Part shown: positions 44,357 through 53,885 of the stretch, piece after piece | How positions within the stretch are numbered: position 1 is the stretch's first letter | How the letters are laid out: every line of letters starts with the position of its first letter | From: Chitinophagaceae bacterium LGM1 | Lineage (GTDB): Bacteria; Bacteroidota; Bacteroidia; Chitinophagales; Chitinophagaceae | Assembly: GCA_018604165.1 (NCBI GenBank) | Contig: CP075895.1 | Span: 3,157,001-3,221,000, forward strand | DNA length: 64,000 nucleotides | Direction: 5' to 3' | Translations under genes and position numbers: made by a program | Notes under the pieces: generated by a model | What the model was told of the DNA's origin: nothing | Databases searched by the model: none | What the model saw: only the letters and a program-made list of their open reading frames with translations

Positions 44357-46396
44357 CTATTGTGTAGCTGCTGCTTGTTTGCGAAAACCGCCTGCCAGTA
44401 CATACGTTTCGGCAGCCAGCATTAACAGAGCTAAAATAGCACAAACTTTCCAAAGCGGGAAACTACCGAGGGCAGAACTGCCCATTGCATTACTTACAGA
44501 TGCCGCATCTGTCCAGTATATATTATCGCCATCCCATTGTTTTTTCAGGTCGACGATGGCCCATGTATTCAGTACAGACTCTTGTCTGCTGTTGTTTACC
44601 GCCAGCACAGCCGTATCGCTGCCTGCTGCGCTAACTGTATAAAAGCCTGCCTGTTGCAGTGCCGCATCGGGGAAAATATCTATACCCCTGCCACCCGCGC
44701 GCTGCGGTGGTATGGCATCTATGCCATTGCCGTAGATGTGTACCATATTGCGCTCGCCCGTACCCTCAAGCGGTATAAAGGCCGACTGGTTGTTGCCTAA
44801 TGTAAGCGCATATATATCGCCACCACGGCTTTGTATAGCCATCTGGTACAGAAACGGCACAAAGAAATAGCTACCTGCAAAATTGCCCGATTGCATATCT
44901 GCCGCAACGGTACTGATGTATAGAGAACCCTTAGCAGGACTGTATTTGGCAAGTAAGGGGTTGCCACTACGGAAGCTGAGTACCGACTGCTGGTTGGCAG
45001 ACAAGCCTGCTTCTATCTTATAATGCCAGTTGGCAGTAGGTAGCTGTATGTTGTCGGGTATGCGTTCAAACATATCGCGTACCAAATCGCTGCCTTGTTG
45101 CAGGTTGGTAGCTACTTGCTTGGCGGTGTCTATACCCGTTATGCGTATATCTGCTATTTGTGCCAAGCCCTCGTTGAGCGCGACTACGTCACTGCTTTTT
45201 GCAGGAAAGATGCAGATATTTTGCCCCTCTTGCAGTGCATTGGCAATAGCTTTACCTGTGGCTGCATCCATACGGGTGATGCCACTCAAGATGACAAGAT
45301 TGTACTGCTGCCATTCTGTGGTGTTTTGGTTAATGCCCGTTTGCGTAAGCTGAAAACCATTGTATGCTTTAAAAGCTGCCTGTATATATGGATTGGGCTG
45401 CCCCTCATTCATTACCAGCACATTCAGGTTGGGCGCACTGCGTGCGCTGATGCGAAATGTATCGTCGAACCTAACGGAAGCGTCGTTGATGCTCAGTACC
45501 ATACGCTGCCAGTTGGCATCGTTTACCGAAAAACTGAGTGTATCGGTGCTTTCGTTTTTGTCGTTGAAGCGCAGGGCAGATGCGCTTTTTACCTGCCCGT
45601 TGATGCTTAGTTGCAATACGGGGGCTTCTTTCGGGGCTTCGCCAGCTATGCGGCTATGCACTATCAGCCTGTTTTGTATGCCAGCCTGCAATACGGGTGC
45701 ATCGAGGTAAGCGGTATCTATAAACACATTGCCCGCCGATGCTGCCTGTACAGGCACACCGTAGAAGCGTATGTTGCGAAGCAGTGTTTTATCTGCCACC
45801 GCAGGGAAACCGCTTTGCTGAAAGTCTGAATAATAATACACATCTGCCGCTGCAAAAGACTCGCTTTGCATAATGCTATTGACGGTTGCCAAGGTTTTAT
45901 CGGCTGGCTTGCTATTGGCACTGATGCCGATGCTGCCAAGTACTGTCAGCACCTTATCAGCAGGCAGGGGTTGGTAGCTGGTGGGCTTGTCGTTGGTGAG
46001 TAATATAAACCTTGTACCAGCGGGTGCATTGCGCACTTGTTCTCGCACAGCGTCTTGCGCAGTTTCAAACAGGGTACGTGCACCTTTCTTTACACTCATG
46101 CTGGCAGAGTTATCGAGATAAATAACCTGTAGCTTGTTGGTGGTATCTCTTTTGTTATTGCCCAAAAACGGTTGCGCGAAAGCCAGTATCAGCGATGCGA
46201 GAAACAGCAAACGCAATGCCAGCAGCCATTTATACTTCAGTTGCGACTGCTTTTGCGATTTCAGTTGAATACTCTTCAAAAAACGCGTATGCGGAAACAT
46301 AACCGTCTTGTACCTGCGCAGATTGAACAGGTGTATCAGTACGGGTATGGCAAGCGTTAACCCCGCCAACAGAAATAAGGGATAGAGAAAACTCAC
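44357..46396 (-). CDS. BatA-domain membrane protein
   Basis: Membrane protein of 679 aa. The N-terminal BatA module (FLYPLFLLAGLTLAIPVLIHLFNLRRY, core PVLIHLFNLRRY) holds two helices. It leads into a von Willebrand A-like domain (about 90-250) with YLDNSASMSV as the modified metal-binding site. A long extracytoplasmic part and a C-terminal helix (about 650-670) follow. Bat proteins are linked to aerotolerance and envelope stress in Bacteroidota; here the protein is larger than classical BatA. The start is GTG at 46396. It leads the five-gene operon. Confidence 0.85.
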   Translation of the reverse strand: MSFLYPLFLLAGLTLAIPVLIHLFNLRRYKTVMFPHTRFLKSIQLKSQKQSQLKYKWLLALRLLFLASLILAFAQPFLGNNKRDTTNKLQVIYLDNSASMSVKKGARTLFETAQDAVREQVRNAPAGTRFILLTNDKPTSYQPLPADKVLTVLGSIGISANSKPADKTLATVNSIMQSESFAAADVYYYSDFQQSGFPAVADKTLLRNIRFYGVPVQAASAGNVFIDTAYLDAPVLQAGIQNRLIVHSRIAGEAPKEAPVLQLSINGQVKSASALRFNDKNESTDTLSFSVNDANWQRMVLSINDASVRFDDTFRISARSAPNLNVLVMNEGQPNPYIQAAFKAYNGFQLTQTGINQNTTEWQQYNLVILSGITRMDAATGKAIANALQEGQNICIFPAKSSDVVALNEGLAQIADIRITGIDTAKQVATNLQQGSDLVRDMFERIPDNIQLPTANWHYKIEAGLSANQQSVLSFRSGNPLLAKYSPAKGSLYISTVAADMQSGNFAGSYFFVPFLYQMAIQSRGGDIYALTLGNNQSAFIPLEGTGERNMVHIYGNGIDAIPPQRAGGRGIDIFPDAALQQAGFYTVSAAGSDTAVLAVNNSRQESVLNTWAIVDLKKQWDGDNIYWTDAASVSNAMGSSALGSFPLWKVCAILALLMLAAETYVLAGGFRKQAAATQ

Positions 46397-46400
46397 GTAT

Positions 46401-46433
46401 CAAATATAGCCTTTCGGCAAGTCAAAAGGCAAA
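46401..46433 (-). promoter_or_regulatory. Promoter of the BatA operon, next to its start codon
   Basis: Minus strand TTTG (complement of 46430-46433), 21-nt spacer, TATATTTG (46401-46408). The -7 element ends only 4 nt before the GTG start, so the mRNA is probably leaderless or nearly so. Confidence 0.55.
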
Positions 46434-46471
46434 ATTCAAAAGCTAAAAGTTTATTAATCAAATTAGCGTAA

Positions 46472-47200
46472 TTACCAATTAATACTCATTCGTTCAGACC
46501 ATTTAAGTCCATCTGGCAGTTCTTTATCAGATAATTCAATATGTATTACCCTTCTCGCTTTGTTATTAGTTGTTCTGGAAGAGCTGTGTAGCAATAACGG
46601 TTTCATCAACATTGCACCGCCTTTAGGAACACTACAAATAGCTTCTGTTTCTTTTTCCCAATTAATAGTCTCAGGTCTGTATATGCTTTTAGTGTGCGAT
46701 TTAGGCACTACACGCAAAGCACCATTATTTTCATTAGTATCGTCTATATGTATTCGGATGGTTGTAATGTTTTCTAATATTTCAATCGTTGGTTGTACAG
46801 CAAACTGATTTTGTTTTACAGTCCACGGTCCATACCCATCAATTGGAATTTTTTTATCAACAGATATAGTAAGGTCTTGATGGTAAGATACATACCAGTT
46901 TGACGATTGGGGCTTGTCGAAATAGATACTTTTGACAACAAAATAATTTTCACCTACAACCTCTCTGATAAGCTTTTTTAAATTACCGTTAAATACAACA
47001 TTACTTATCTCTGGCACCTCTTTCAAAAATTGCCTGATAGCGAACAGATTTTCAGACTTTCTGAATGTATCTTTTGAAGTATCGGCAGCATTGATTAGTT
47101 TTTCAATAGCATTTAGTTCGTCTATTGTATAGATATTTTCAACTATTGTAAACCCCTTTTGAGTTAGTGTTTCTTTATACTCAGTCAAATCTGCTCTCAT
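46472..47200 (-). CDS. Phytanoyl-CoA dioxygenase-family protein
   Basis: Fe(II)/2-oxoglutarate dioxygenase of the PhyH family, 242 aa. Metal ligands: HQD in VSYHQDLTI (about 106-108) and a distal His in LLLHSSSRT (about 211), with the 2-oxoglutarate Arg in ARRVIHIEL; KSHTKSI fits the jelly-roll. The reaction (usually hydroxylation of a small molecule) is unknown. It overlaps the end of the upstream membrane-protein gene by 20 nt, so the two are coupled. Confidence 0.85.
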   Translation of the reverse strand: MRADLTEYKETLTQKGFTIVENIYTIDELNAIEKLINAADTSKDTFRKSENLFAIRQFLKEVPEISNVVFNGNLKKLIREVVGENYFVVKSIYFDKPQSSNWYVSYHQDLTISVDKKIPIDGYGPWTVKQNQFAVQPTIEILENITTIRIHIDDTNENNGALRVVPKSHTKSIYRPETINWEKETEAICSVPKGGAMLMKPLLLHSSSRTTNNKARRVIHIELSDKELPDGLKWSERMSINW

Positions 47201-48929
47201 CGTTTTTCTTTTCTAAACTTTTAATGTTTACCTCATCTACATCCCCTCTATAATCCCCATCTCTACCCATATATAACTTCAGCCTGCCATTGCGGAATTG
47301 TTGTGGCACGTCCACATAAAAGCTATAATCCTGCACTTTGTTTTCTGCTGATGTAGGGTAGAAAAGCCTCACTTTGTTTTGCAGCGTAGTAGCGCCAGCC
47401 GTAATGCCCGTATGCAAGTATGCACCCCACATACCTTGTATGCTGTTTATCCGGCAGTCTATCCGCAGCCATGTTTCTTTGCCTTGCAGGTGCAGTTGCG
47501 TATCGCACAATATCGCTTGTCCGTTACCAACAAACTGTACTGCCTGTATTGTGTTGCTTTGATATAGCTTAGCGGTTGTATATCCGTTTTCGCTGCGCAG
47601 CATGTCTTCATTATCCAACATGCTATAGTCAAGCGGTGTAGGATTGGGGTTCAGGTAGATGCGCCCGTAATATTTACGGTTCATATCATAAAAATGCAGG
47701 ATGGTTTTATAATACTGTTCGTGCTGAAACAGATTAACAGCTATCAGGTAAATGCCCAATGCGTAAAATCCCCACTTCCACTTTTTAGTACTTATATGCT
47801 GCACCAATGCCGTTAGCGGCAGGGCAAAAAGCGGATAGCTCTGCATCAATGCGCGCGTACTATAGCTGCCACCATACCGCCAGTCGCGCCACGATATGAT
47901 GATGTAGATATTGAGCAGACAAAACCACAAAACAGCTTTGCGCCATTCGTAGCCTTTCATAAAAAACATACCAATGATAAAGAACACCGTAACAGGCGTA
48001 TATATAAACCAGCCTTTCTCCCAACCCACCAACACCCTGAAATGGGGCGTGAGAAAATCCCATGCGCTGCCAACATTATACACCCAACCACCGCTTACAT
48101 ATTTCCAGTATATCAGTTGTGGCAGTATGCCTATCAGCCCGCCCACGATGGCTATAGCTATATGTGGTTTATGTTGCTTCACCATTGCACATTTGGCTTT
48201 GGCGGCTTCTTTGGTATGGGTGTTCCACATCAGTGGTATAAACAGCATCACAGCCTCTGTTGGGCGACACATCGTAGCAAAGCCTATCAACCAACCTATT
48301 ACCAATGCAGACCATAGCTTTGGTTGTTGATGCCAGCTACGGGCTGCGAACAACATCAGTACGTATAATAAGAATATGTAAGGATGGCTCATACCACCGC
48401 CTATGGCTGTGTATTCTAAAAAATTACTGGCAAGGCATAATAATAGTATGGATATAGCCACACTACCATCTGTAAAATAGGATAATAAAAACCTACGCAA
48501 CAAAAACAGCCCCAGCAACGCGTAGAAGATAGCCGCAAATGCGATTGCAAACTGATACGGCGGCGAAAAGCCGTCTGTAGGATAATCATATCGCTGTGCT
48601 ATATAATGCGCGCCTGCAAAAAAAGGTAGCTGCATGATGGCTACACCACCCAAGTATTTGTCAACAAGGTTTCCGTTGGGGGCACGTTCTGCCTGATAAA
48701 AATTATCACCACCAATCATTTTATACCGTGCATCTATATCGGGTATCCATTTCAGTTGGCGGATGTCGTCGTATATAAAAATCCCCGGCAGATACATGTA
48801 ATAACCCAGATTATCCCAATCGGTAACCCGCAGCGGCTCTCCCGGCCTCGGGCCTATATGCCCCATGCGGTGGTTAAGCACCACCAGGCATACTATCAGG
48901 AAAGCTATAAGGGATAATGGCTTTTTCAC
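47181..48929 (-). CDS. Large polytopic membrane protein, glycosyltransferase-39-like
   Basis: Membrane protein of 582 aa with about 10-11 helices in residues 1-410 and a soluble beta-rich C-terminal domain (about 430-580). The first loop has WDNLGYYMYLPGIFIYDD and GVAIMQLPFFAGAHYIA, resembling the catalytic loop of GT-C (ArnT/PMT-like) transferases, but the typical acidic pair is not certain. It probably moves sugar from a lipid carrier to a surface acceptor. The start is GTG. The dioxygenase gene overlaps its end. Confidence 0.65.
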   Translation of the reverse strand: MKKPLSLIAFLIVCLVVLNHRMGHIGPRPGEPLRVTDWDNLGYYMYLPGIFIYDDIRQLKWIPDIDARYKMIGGDNFYQAERAPNGNLVDKYLGGVAIMQLPFFAGAHYIAQRYDYPTDGFSPPYQFAIAFAAIFYALLGLFLLRRFLLSYFTDGSVAISILLLCLASNFLEYTAIGGGMSHPYIFLLYVLMLFAARSWHQQPKLWSALVIGWLIGFATMCRPTEAVMLFIPLMWNTHTKEAAKAKCAMVKQHKPHIAIAIVGGLIGILPQLIYWKYVSGGWVYNVGSAWDFLTPHFRVLVGWEKGWFIYTPVTVFFIIGMFFMKGYEWRKAVLWFCLLNIYIIISWRDWRYGGSYSTRALMQSYPLFALPLTALVQHISTKKWKWGFYALGIYLIAVNLFQHEQYYKTILHFYDMNRKYYGRIYLNPNPTPLDYSMLDNEDMLRSENGYTTAKLYQSNTIQAVQFVGNGQAILCDTQLHLQGKETWLRIDCRINSIQGMWGAYLHTGITAGATTLQNKVRLFYPTSAENKVQDYSFYVDVPQQFRNGRLKLYMGRDGDYRGDVDEVNIKSLEKKNDESRFD

Positions 48930-48934
48930 TTTGC

Positions 48935-48942
48935 CAAATATA
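48935..48942 (-). promoter_or_regulatory. -7 element next to the GTG start of the membrane-protein gene
   Basis: Minus strand TATATTTG ends 5 nt before the GTG at 48929, as in the BatA gene. A matching -33 TTTG lies 28 nt further upstream, longer than usual. Confidence 0.4.
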
Positions 48943-48953
48943 GCAAAAGAGTA

Positions 48954-49838
48954 CTATGCTTCGGCTTTAGCAAAACCTACCGTGTCGCGATACAGTTGTG
49001 GTGACACATCAACATTTTTCTTGAAGAAGCGGCTGAAATAATATTCGTCGTCAAACCCCAACTCGTATGCAATAGATTTTACAGCTTTTGAGGTTAGGTA
49101 CAATTCACGTTTAGCCTCAATGATTATTCTTTCTGATATAAGTTCAGTAAGGGTTTTGTTGAAATGTGTTTTGGTGATTTTGCCTAATGCTTTCGGCGAA
49201 ATATGTAATAGAGAAGCATAGTCGGCAGGTGCATGTATGGTTTTGTAATTAGATTCAATGGCATCTTTCAAGGTTTGTAAAATAAAAGGTTCTTTTGTTT
49301 CGGTAGCTATATCGTTTCCCGGAAACTGATTCATTTTAAGCCTTGACGCATTTATCAGAAATATTTTGAGGTAAGATACAAGCAATTCATATTGTGCAAG
49401 AGCAGATAGTTGCATTTCAGTTCTCATTTGCTGGTATATTCCTGCAAGCTGTTTTAAGTCATTGTTATCTATTTTCAGAAATGGCGGGTCGTATATATTG
49501 TTAAACAGCACACCATTGCAAGCTATTTCTTTCTGGTGCCTGTGAATACAGAAAAAATCTGGGTGGAAATTAATAACAAGCCCTTCAATTTTTTCAGTTG
49601 AACTGAACATAAAAGGTTGGTAAGGGCTGAAGCAAAACAGGCCGGGCGTATCAACTGTATAGTCTTTAAAATCTGCTTTCGCTGTTACTTTCCCTTTGGT
49701 AAGCAGTATGACTGTGTAATAATTAAGCCTTTGAAGATGGTCGAAAAAGCTATTGTCTTCAAAGGAAAACAGCCGTAATGCCAGATGCCCGTTTTGAGGG
49801 TTTATCAATGTTAGCGGTGCTGATGCGTGTATTGTCAT
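48954..49838 (-). CDS. AraC-family transcriptional regulator
   Basis: Regulator of 294 aa. An N-terminal cupin-like half (LALRLFSFEDNSFFDHL and following) is joined to a C-terminal AraC DNA-binding domain with the second HTH in KSIAYELGFDDEYYFSRFFKK (core YELGFDDEYYFS). It overlaps the upstream DUF1348 gene by 4 nt, so this regulator is made from the same mRNA as the enzymes it may control. Confidence 0.9.
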   Translation of the reverse strand: MTIHASAPLTLINPQNGHLALRLFSFEDNSFFDHLQRLNYYTVILLTKGKVTAKADFKDYTVDTPGLFCFSPYQPFMFSSTEKIEGLVINFHPDFFCIHRHQKEIACNGVLFNNIYDPPFLKIDNNDLKQLAGIYQQMRTEMQLSALAQYELLVSYLKIFLINASRLKMNQFPGNDIATETKEPFILQTLKDAIESNYKTIHAPADYASLLHISPKALGKITKTHFNKTLTELISERIIIEAKRELYLTSKAVKSIAYELGFDDEYYFSRFFKKNVDVSPQLYRDTVGFAKAEA

Positions 49839-50245
49839 AGCTTTCTGTCTGTTTCAGCAATGGTCATATCATTAATACTTGCAAAGCGTTTTTTCATATA
49901 TCCGTTTTCATCAAACTCCCACATTTCGTTTCCGTAACTCCTGTACCATTGTCCTGCAACATCGCGCCATTCGTATTCAAAACGTACAGCCATTCTGTTT
50001 TCACGAAAACCCCATAATTGTTTTTCCAGCTTGTAGTCAATCTCTTTTTCCCATTTGCGTTTCAGGAATGCAATTACTTCACTTCTGCCATGCAAAAATT
50101 CGGTACGATTCCGCCATTCTGTATCTTCTGTGTATGCTTGTGCTACAAGTTCGGCATTTTTAGTATTCCACGCATCTTGTGCCGCTTTTACTTTTTGTGT
50201 TGCCGTTTCTAAACTAAAAGGCGGAATCGGATATCTCTTTTCCAT
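49835..50245 (-). CDS. DUF1348 (SnoaL-like) family protein
   Basis: NTF2-fold protein of 136 aa with the DUF1348 signature (PIPPFSLETATQKVKAAQDA, TEDTEWRNRTEFLHGR, FRENRMAVRFEYEWRD, GQWYRSYGNEMWEFDE). Function is unknown; neighbours in other genomes suggest stress or small-molecule detoxification. It lies between the AhpD-like gene and the AraC gene. Confidence 0.88.
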   Translation of the reverse strand: MEKRYPIPPFSLETATQKVKAAQDAWNTKNAELVAQAYTEDTEWRNRTEFLHGRSEVIAFLKRKWEKEIDYKLEKQLWGFRENRMAVRFEYEWRDVAGQWYRSYGNEMWEFDENGYMKKRFASINDMTIAETDRKL

Positions 50246-50324
50246 TTATTATGATTTAAAAAACTGAATGGACAAATAATTACTATTTATCCATTCTTTG
50301 TGTTCCGGATTATCAGTAATTAGT

Positions 50325-50858
50325 TTATGTTAATTCCTCTGCTTCTGGAAAATCTATAGGTACTTGCGTCAGATTGTGTAAATAATTCATTACAATCTTA
50401 TCGCCTACCTGCAGTATCAGGTCTACAAGATTTGCATTGTTATACCCTGCATTATAAAAGGCATTCAGATGGGCTTCAGATGCACGGCCTTTGTTTTCTG
50501 TAATGCCTTTTGCCAGCACTACCAATGCATTCAGTTTAGGGTCTTGGCTTTCGCCTTTTCTAAGGGCTATTACATTCTCATCCGAAAAACCATTCATCTT
50601 ACCCAATACAGTATGTGCCCGTTGGCAATATTTGCATCCGTTTACCTGACTTACTACAAGATTGATGGCTTCTTTTTCTTTATTACTTAGAGAAGACTTT
50701 GCTTGCTGGTATGCAAGGTATTTGGCCAACGCAGTATCTGAATATGCAAAAGTTGCATACAAGTTAGGAACAAAACCAAGCCCTTTGGTTAAATTGTCAA
50801 AAATGATTTGGTTCTCTGCAGAAACCTGTTCTCGTGTGGGAACTGAAAATTTGTTCAT
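50325..50858 (-). CDS. Carboxymuconolactone decarboxylase-family protein (AhpD-like)
   Basis: AhpD/CMD-fold protein of 177 aa. The redox-active CxxC is in NGCKYCQRAHTVLGK (about 73-87) with the conserved downstream His, as in peroxidase-related members. It should handle peroxide or thiol redox chemistry with a partner peroxiredoxin. It is the first gene of a unit with DUF1348 and an AraC regulator. Confidence 0.87.
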   Translation of the reverse strand: MNKFSVPTREQVSAENQIIFDNLTKGLGFVPNLYATFAYSDTALAKYLAYQQAKSSLSNKEKEAINLVVSQVNGCKYCQRAHTVLGKMNGFSDENVIALRKGESQDPKLNALVVLAKGITENKGRASEAHLNAFYNAGYNNANLVDLILQVGDKIVMNYLHNLTQVPIDFPEAEELT

Positions 50859-50977
50859 CGCTTTTTTTTAATGAATTATACAATGATGCAAAGATGGCAT
50901 CATACAAAGCCTCGAAAAATGGATAATTCACGCATGGTGATGGACATTTTTACCATGCATTAGTTTCTTCTATATTA

Positions 50978-51011
50978 TTGCTCGTAAAACCACATCAGCT
51001 AATTATCTTTG
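50978..51011 (+). promoter_or_regulatory. alaS: Promoter of alaS
   Basis: TTG (50978-50980), 23-nt spacer, TATCTTTG (51004-51011). The -7 element ends 7 nt before the ATG at 51019, so the leader is only a few nt long. Confidence 0.6.
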
Positions 51012-51018
51012 CACCCTT

Positions 51019-53643
51019 ATGTTGACAGCCAACGAAATACGCCAGCAGTTTTTAGATTTTTTTCGCGATAAAGGGCATGCTATTGTGCCATCTGCACCCA
51101 TTGTTGTAAAAGACGACCCAACCCTGCTTTTTACCAATGCGGGTATGAACCAGTTTAAGGATTATTTCCTCGGCAATAAAAAAGCACCCAGCACACGCAT
51201 AGCCGATACGCAAAAATGCTTGCGCGTAAGCGGTAAGCACAACGACCTGGAAGAAGTAGGTGTTGATACCTATCACCATACCATGTTCGAGATGCTGGGC
51301 AACTGGAGCTTTGGCGACTATTTCAAAGAAAAAGCTATAGAATGGAGTTGGGAACTGCTGACCGAAGTATATAAAATACCCAAAGACAGGCTGTATGTTA
51401 CCGTTTTTGAGGGCGACCCGTCTGAAAACATACCACCCTCAAAAATAGCATTGGAGTGTTGGAAACAATTGGTGGACGAAAACCAGATTGTGTTTGGTAA
51501 TAAGAAAGATAATTTTTGGGAGATGGGCGATACGGGCCCTTGCGGTCCGTGCAGTGAGATACACGTGGATTGCAGACCCGATGCTGAACGTGCACAAATA
51601 CCCGGTAGAGATTTGGTGAACAAAGACCATCCGCAGGTAATAGAAATATGGAATAACGTTTTCATCCAGTATAATCGTAAAAAAGATGGCTCGCTGGAAG
51701 AACTGCCTACCAAACACGTTGACACAGGTATGGGCTTAGAGCGTTTAGTACGCGTACTACAAGGCAAGCAAAGCAACTACGATACCGATTTGTTTACAGG
51801 CACCATCAGAGAAACGGAAAGAATAACAGGCAAAACATACGGTTATACAGACAGCAAACAGGATATAGCATTCCGTGTACTGAGCGACCATATACGTGCT
51901 ATAGGTTTTACCATTGCAGACGGGCAGCTACCAAGCAATACAGGTGCTGGGTACGTTATCCGCCGCATATTGCGCAGGGCGGCAAGGTATTATTATTCTT
52001 ACCTTGACTATAAGCAACCGCTACTTACGCAACTGATGCCCGTACTGGCAAAGCAGTTTGAAAACGTATTCCCCGAGCTGCACAAACAACAAGACCTTGT
52101 ATGCAAAGTGGTGAAAGAAGAAGAAGAGGCTTTCTTGCGTACGCTGGATAAAGGTTTGAAAAAAATAGATGATATCGTCAATGAAACAAACGCGCAAAAA
52201 AGCAAAACCATCAATGGTAAAGCAGCGTTTGAACTATACGACACCTACGGCTTCCCGATAGACCTTACGCGACTGATAGGGCATGAAAATGGATTGGAAG
52301 TGGACGAAGCTGCTTTTGAAGCAGAAATGCAACAACAAAAAACACGCAGCCGTGCAGCTACCGCATTGGATACAGAAGACTGGGTAGTACTGAAAGATAC
52401 GGCTACAAAATTTGTTGGTTACGATAGTCTTGAAACACAGGCATCTATACTTAAATACCGCAAAGTAACCGCTAAGGGCAAAGAGAGTTATCAGTTAGTA
52501 TTAGACACCACACCTTTCTATGCTGAAAGTGGCGGGCAGGTGGGCGATACAGGTACGCTTGTATTCCCCAACGAGATAGTACACATCGTTGATACCAAAA
52601 AAGAAAATGACCTCATCATCCATTTTGCAGAAGAGTTGCCGGGTAACCCGTCTGCCAATGCAATAGCCAAAGTAGATGCTGCAAGGCGTGGCTTAGTTAC
52701 CATCCACCATAGTGCTACACACCTGCTGCATGCTGCATTGCGCAATGTATTGGGTACACACGTAGCACAAAAAGGCTCATTGGTAAATGATGAGCATTTG
52801 CGTTTCGACTTCTCGCATTTTGCCAAAGTAACAGAAGAAGAAATTGCGCAGATAGAAACCATAGTCAACCAAAAGATACGCGAGAATGTACCCGTTGTCA
52901 TTAAAGAAATGGCAAAAGACGAAGCAGTAGCCATGGGTGCTATGGCATTGTTTGGCGAAAAATATGGTGATAAAGTACGTGTGGTAGTGATGGACCCCAA
53001 CTACTCTATAGAGCTATGTGGTGGTACACATGTTGGCAGCACAGGGCAGCTTGGCTTCTTTAAAATAAAGCACGAGAGTGCCGTTGCCGCAGGTGTACGC
53101 CGTATAGAAGCAGTAAGCGGCAAAGCGGCAGAAGATTTTGTAAACAGCCACCTGCATACGTTTCACAACATCAATAATGTGCTAAAGCATCCTAAAGATG
53201 TGCTGAAAGCCATTGAAAAACTACAGGAAGAAAAAGCACAGTTAGAGAAGCATGTAGAATCATTGGAAGCACGCCAGTTGGTTGCCATCCGCAACGAAGT
53301 GCTTACAAAAGATGAAATCATTAATCAGGTAACCTTTGTAGGCGATATAGTAGAAGTAGGCAACGCCGATATGCTGAAAAAACTATGCTTTGATGTAAAA
53401 CACCATCTGAACGACCATGTAGTAGTGCTATGCGCTAATATTGACGGCAAACCTTTTGTAGCCGTTGGCGTAGCAGACAGTGTTGTAGCAGCAAAAGGAT
53501 TGGATGCTGGCAAAATCATCAAAGAGCAGGTAGCACCCCTCATAAAAGGTGGCGGTGGTGGACAAAAAACACTCGCCACCGCAGGCGGACAAGACGTAAG
53601 TGGTTTGCGGGCTGTGATAGATAAAGTGAGAGGATTGTTGTAA
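51019..53643 (+). CDS. alaS: Alanyl-tRNA synthetase
   Basis: Class II synthetase of 874 aa, the usual length. Motif 1 region LFTNAGMNQFKD, motif 2 and 3 segments (GDTGPCGPCSEIHVD, GAGYVIRRILRRAARY) form the aminoacylation domain. The editing domain has the metal site HSATHLLHAAL and CGGTHVGSTG, and the C-terminal dimerisation/DHHA1 domain ends GGGGGQKTLATAGG. It charges tRNA-Ala and clears mischarged Ser/Gly. Confidence 0.98.
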   Translation: MLTANEIRQQFLDFFRDKGHAIVPSAPIVVKDDPTLLFTNAGMNQFKDYFLGNKKAPSTRIADTQKCLRVSGKHNDLEEVGVDTYHHTMFEMLGNWSFGDYFKEKAIEWSWELLTEVYKIPKDRLYVTVFEGDPSENIPPSKIALECWKQLVDENQIVFGNKKDNFWEMGDTGPCGPCSEIHVDCRPDAERAQIPGRDLVNKDHPQVIEIWNNVFIQYNRKKDGSLEELPTKHVDTGMGLERLVRVLQGKQSNYDTDLFTGTIRETERITGKTYGYTDSKQDIAFRVLSDHIRAIGFTIADGQLPSNTGAGYVIRRILRRAARYYYSYLDYKQPLLTQLMPVLAKQFENVFPELHKQQDLVCKVVKEEEEAFLRTLDKGLKKIDDIVNETNAQKSKTINGKAAFELYDTYGFPIDLTRLIGHENGLEVDEAAFEAEMQQQKTRSRAATALDTEDWVVLKDTATKFVGYDSLETQASILKYRKVTAKGKESYQLVLDTTPFYAESGGQVGDTGTLVFPNEIVHIVDTKKENDLIIHFAEELPGNPSANAIAKVDAARRGLVTIHHSATHLLHAALRNVLGTHVAQKGSLVNDEHLRFDFSHFAKVTEEEIAQIETIVNQKIRENVPVVIKEMAKDEAVAMGAMALFGEKYGDKVRVVVMDPNYSIELCGGTHVGSTGQLGFFKIKHESAVAAGVRRIEAVSGKAAEDFVNSHLHTFHNINNVLKHPKDVLKAIEKLQEEKAQLEKHVESLEARQLVAIRNEVLTKDEIINQVTFVGDIVEVGNADMLKKLCFDVKHHLNDHVVVLCANIDGKPFVAVGVADSVVAAKGLDAGKIIKEQVAPLIKGGGGGQKTLATAGGQDVSGLRAVIDKVRGLL

Positions 53644-53663
53644 TTTTATATAAATGGGTTTAT

Positions 53664-53885
53664 ATGAAATCGTATGATTTTACAGTGGTAGTAGAGAAGG
53701 ATGAAGATGGCAATTTTCTGGCCATTTGTCCTGCCCTACAGGGTTGTTATACAGAAGGCAGCACACAAAAAGAAGCACTTGAATTGATAGAAGATGCTAT
53801 CAGGCTACATATTGAAGACAGGTTGGCAAGCGGAGAACCATTATACGAAGAAGTATATTCTTCTAAAATGAAAATAGCAGTATGA
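53664..53885 (+). CDS. hicB: HicB-family antitoxin (short form)
   Basis: HicB protein of 73 aa, with the partial RNase-H-like fold (DFTVVVEKDEDGNFLAICPA, CYTEGSTQKEALELIEDAI). It lacks the C-terminal DNA-binding domain found in longer HicB proteins. Its stop overlaps the ATG of the hicA-like frame (ATGA). It neutralises HicA when HicA is functional. Confidence 0.85.
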   Translation: MKSYDFTVVVEKDEDGNFLAICPALQGCYTEGSTQKEALELIEDAIRLHIEDRLASGEPLYEEVYSSKMKIAV

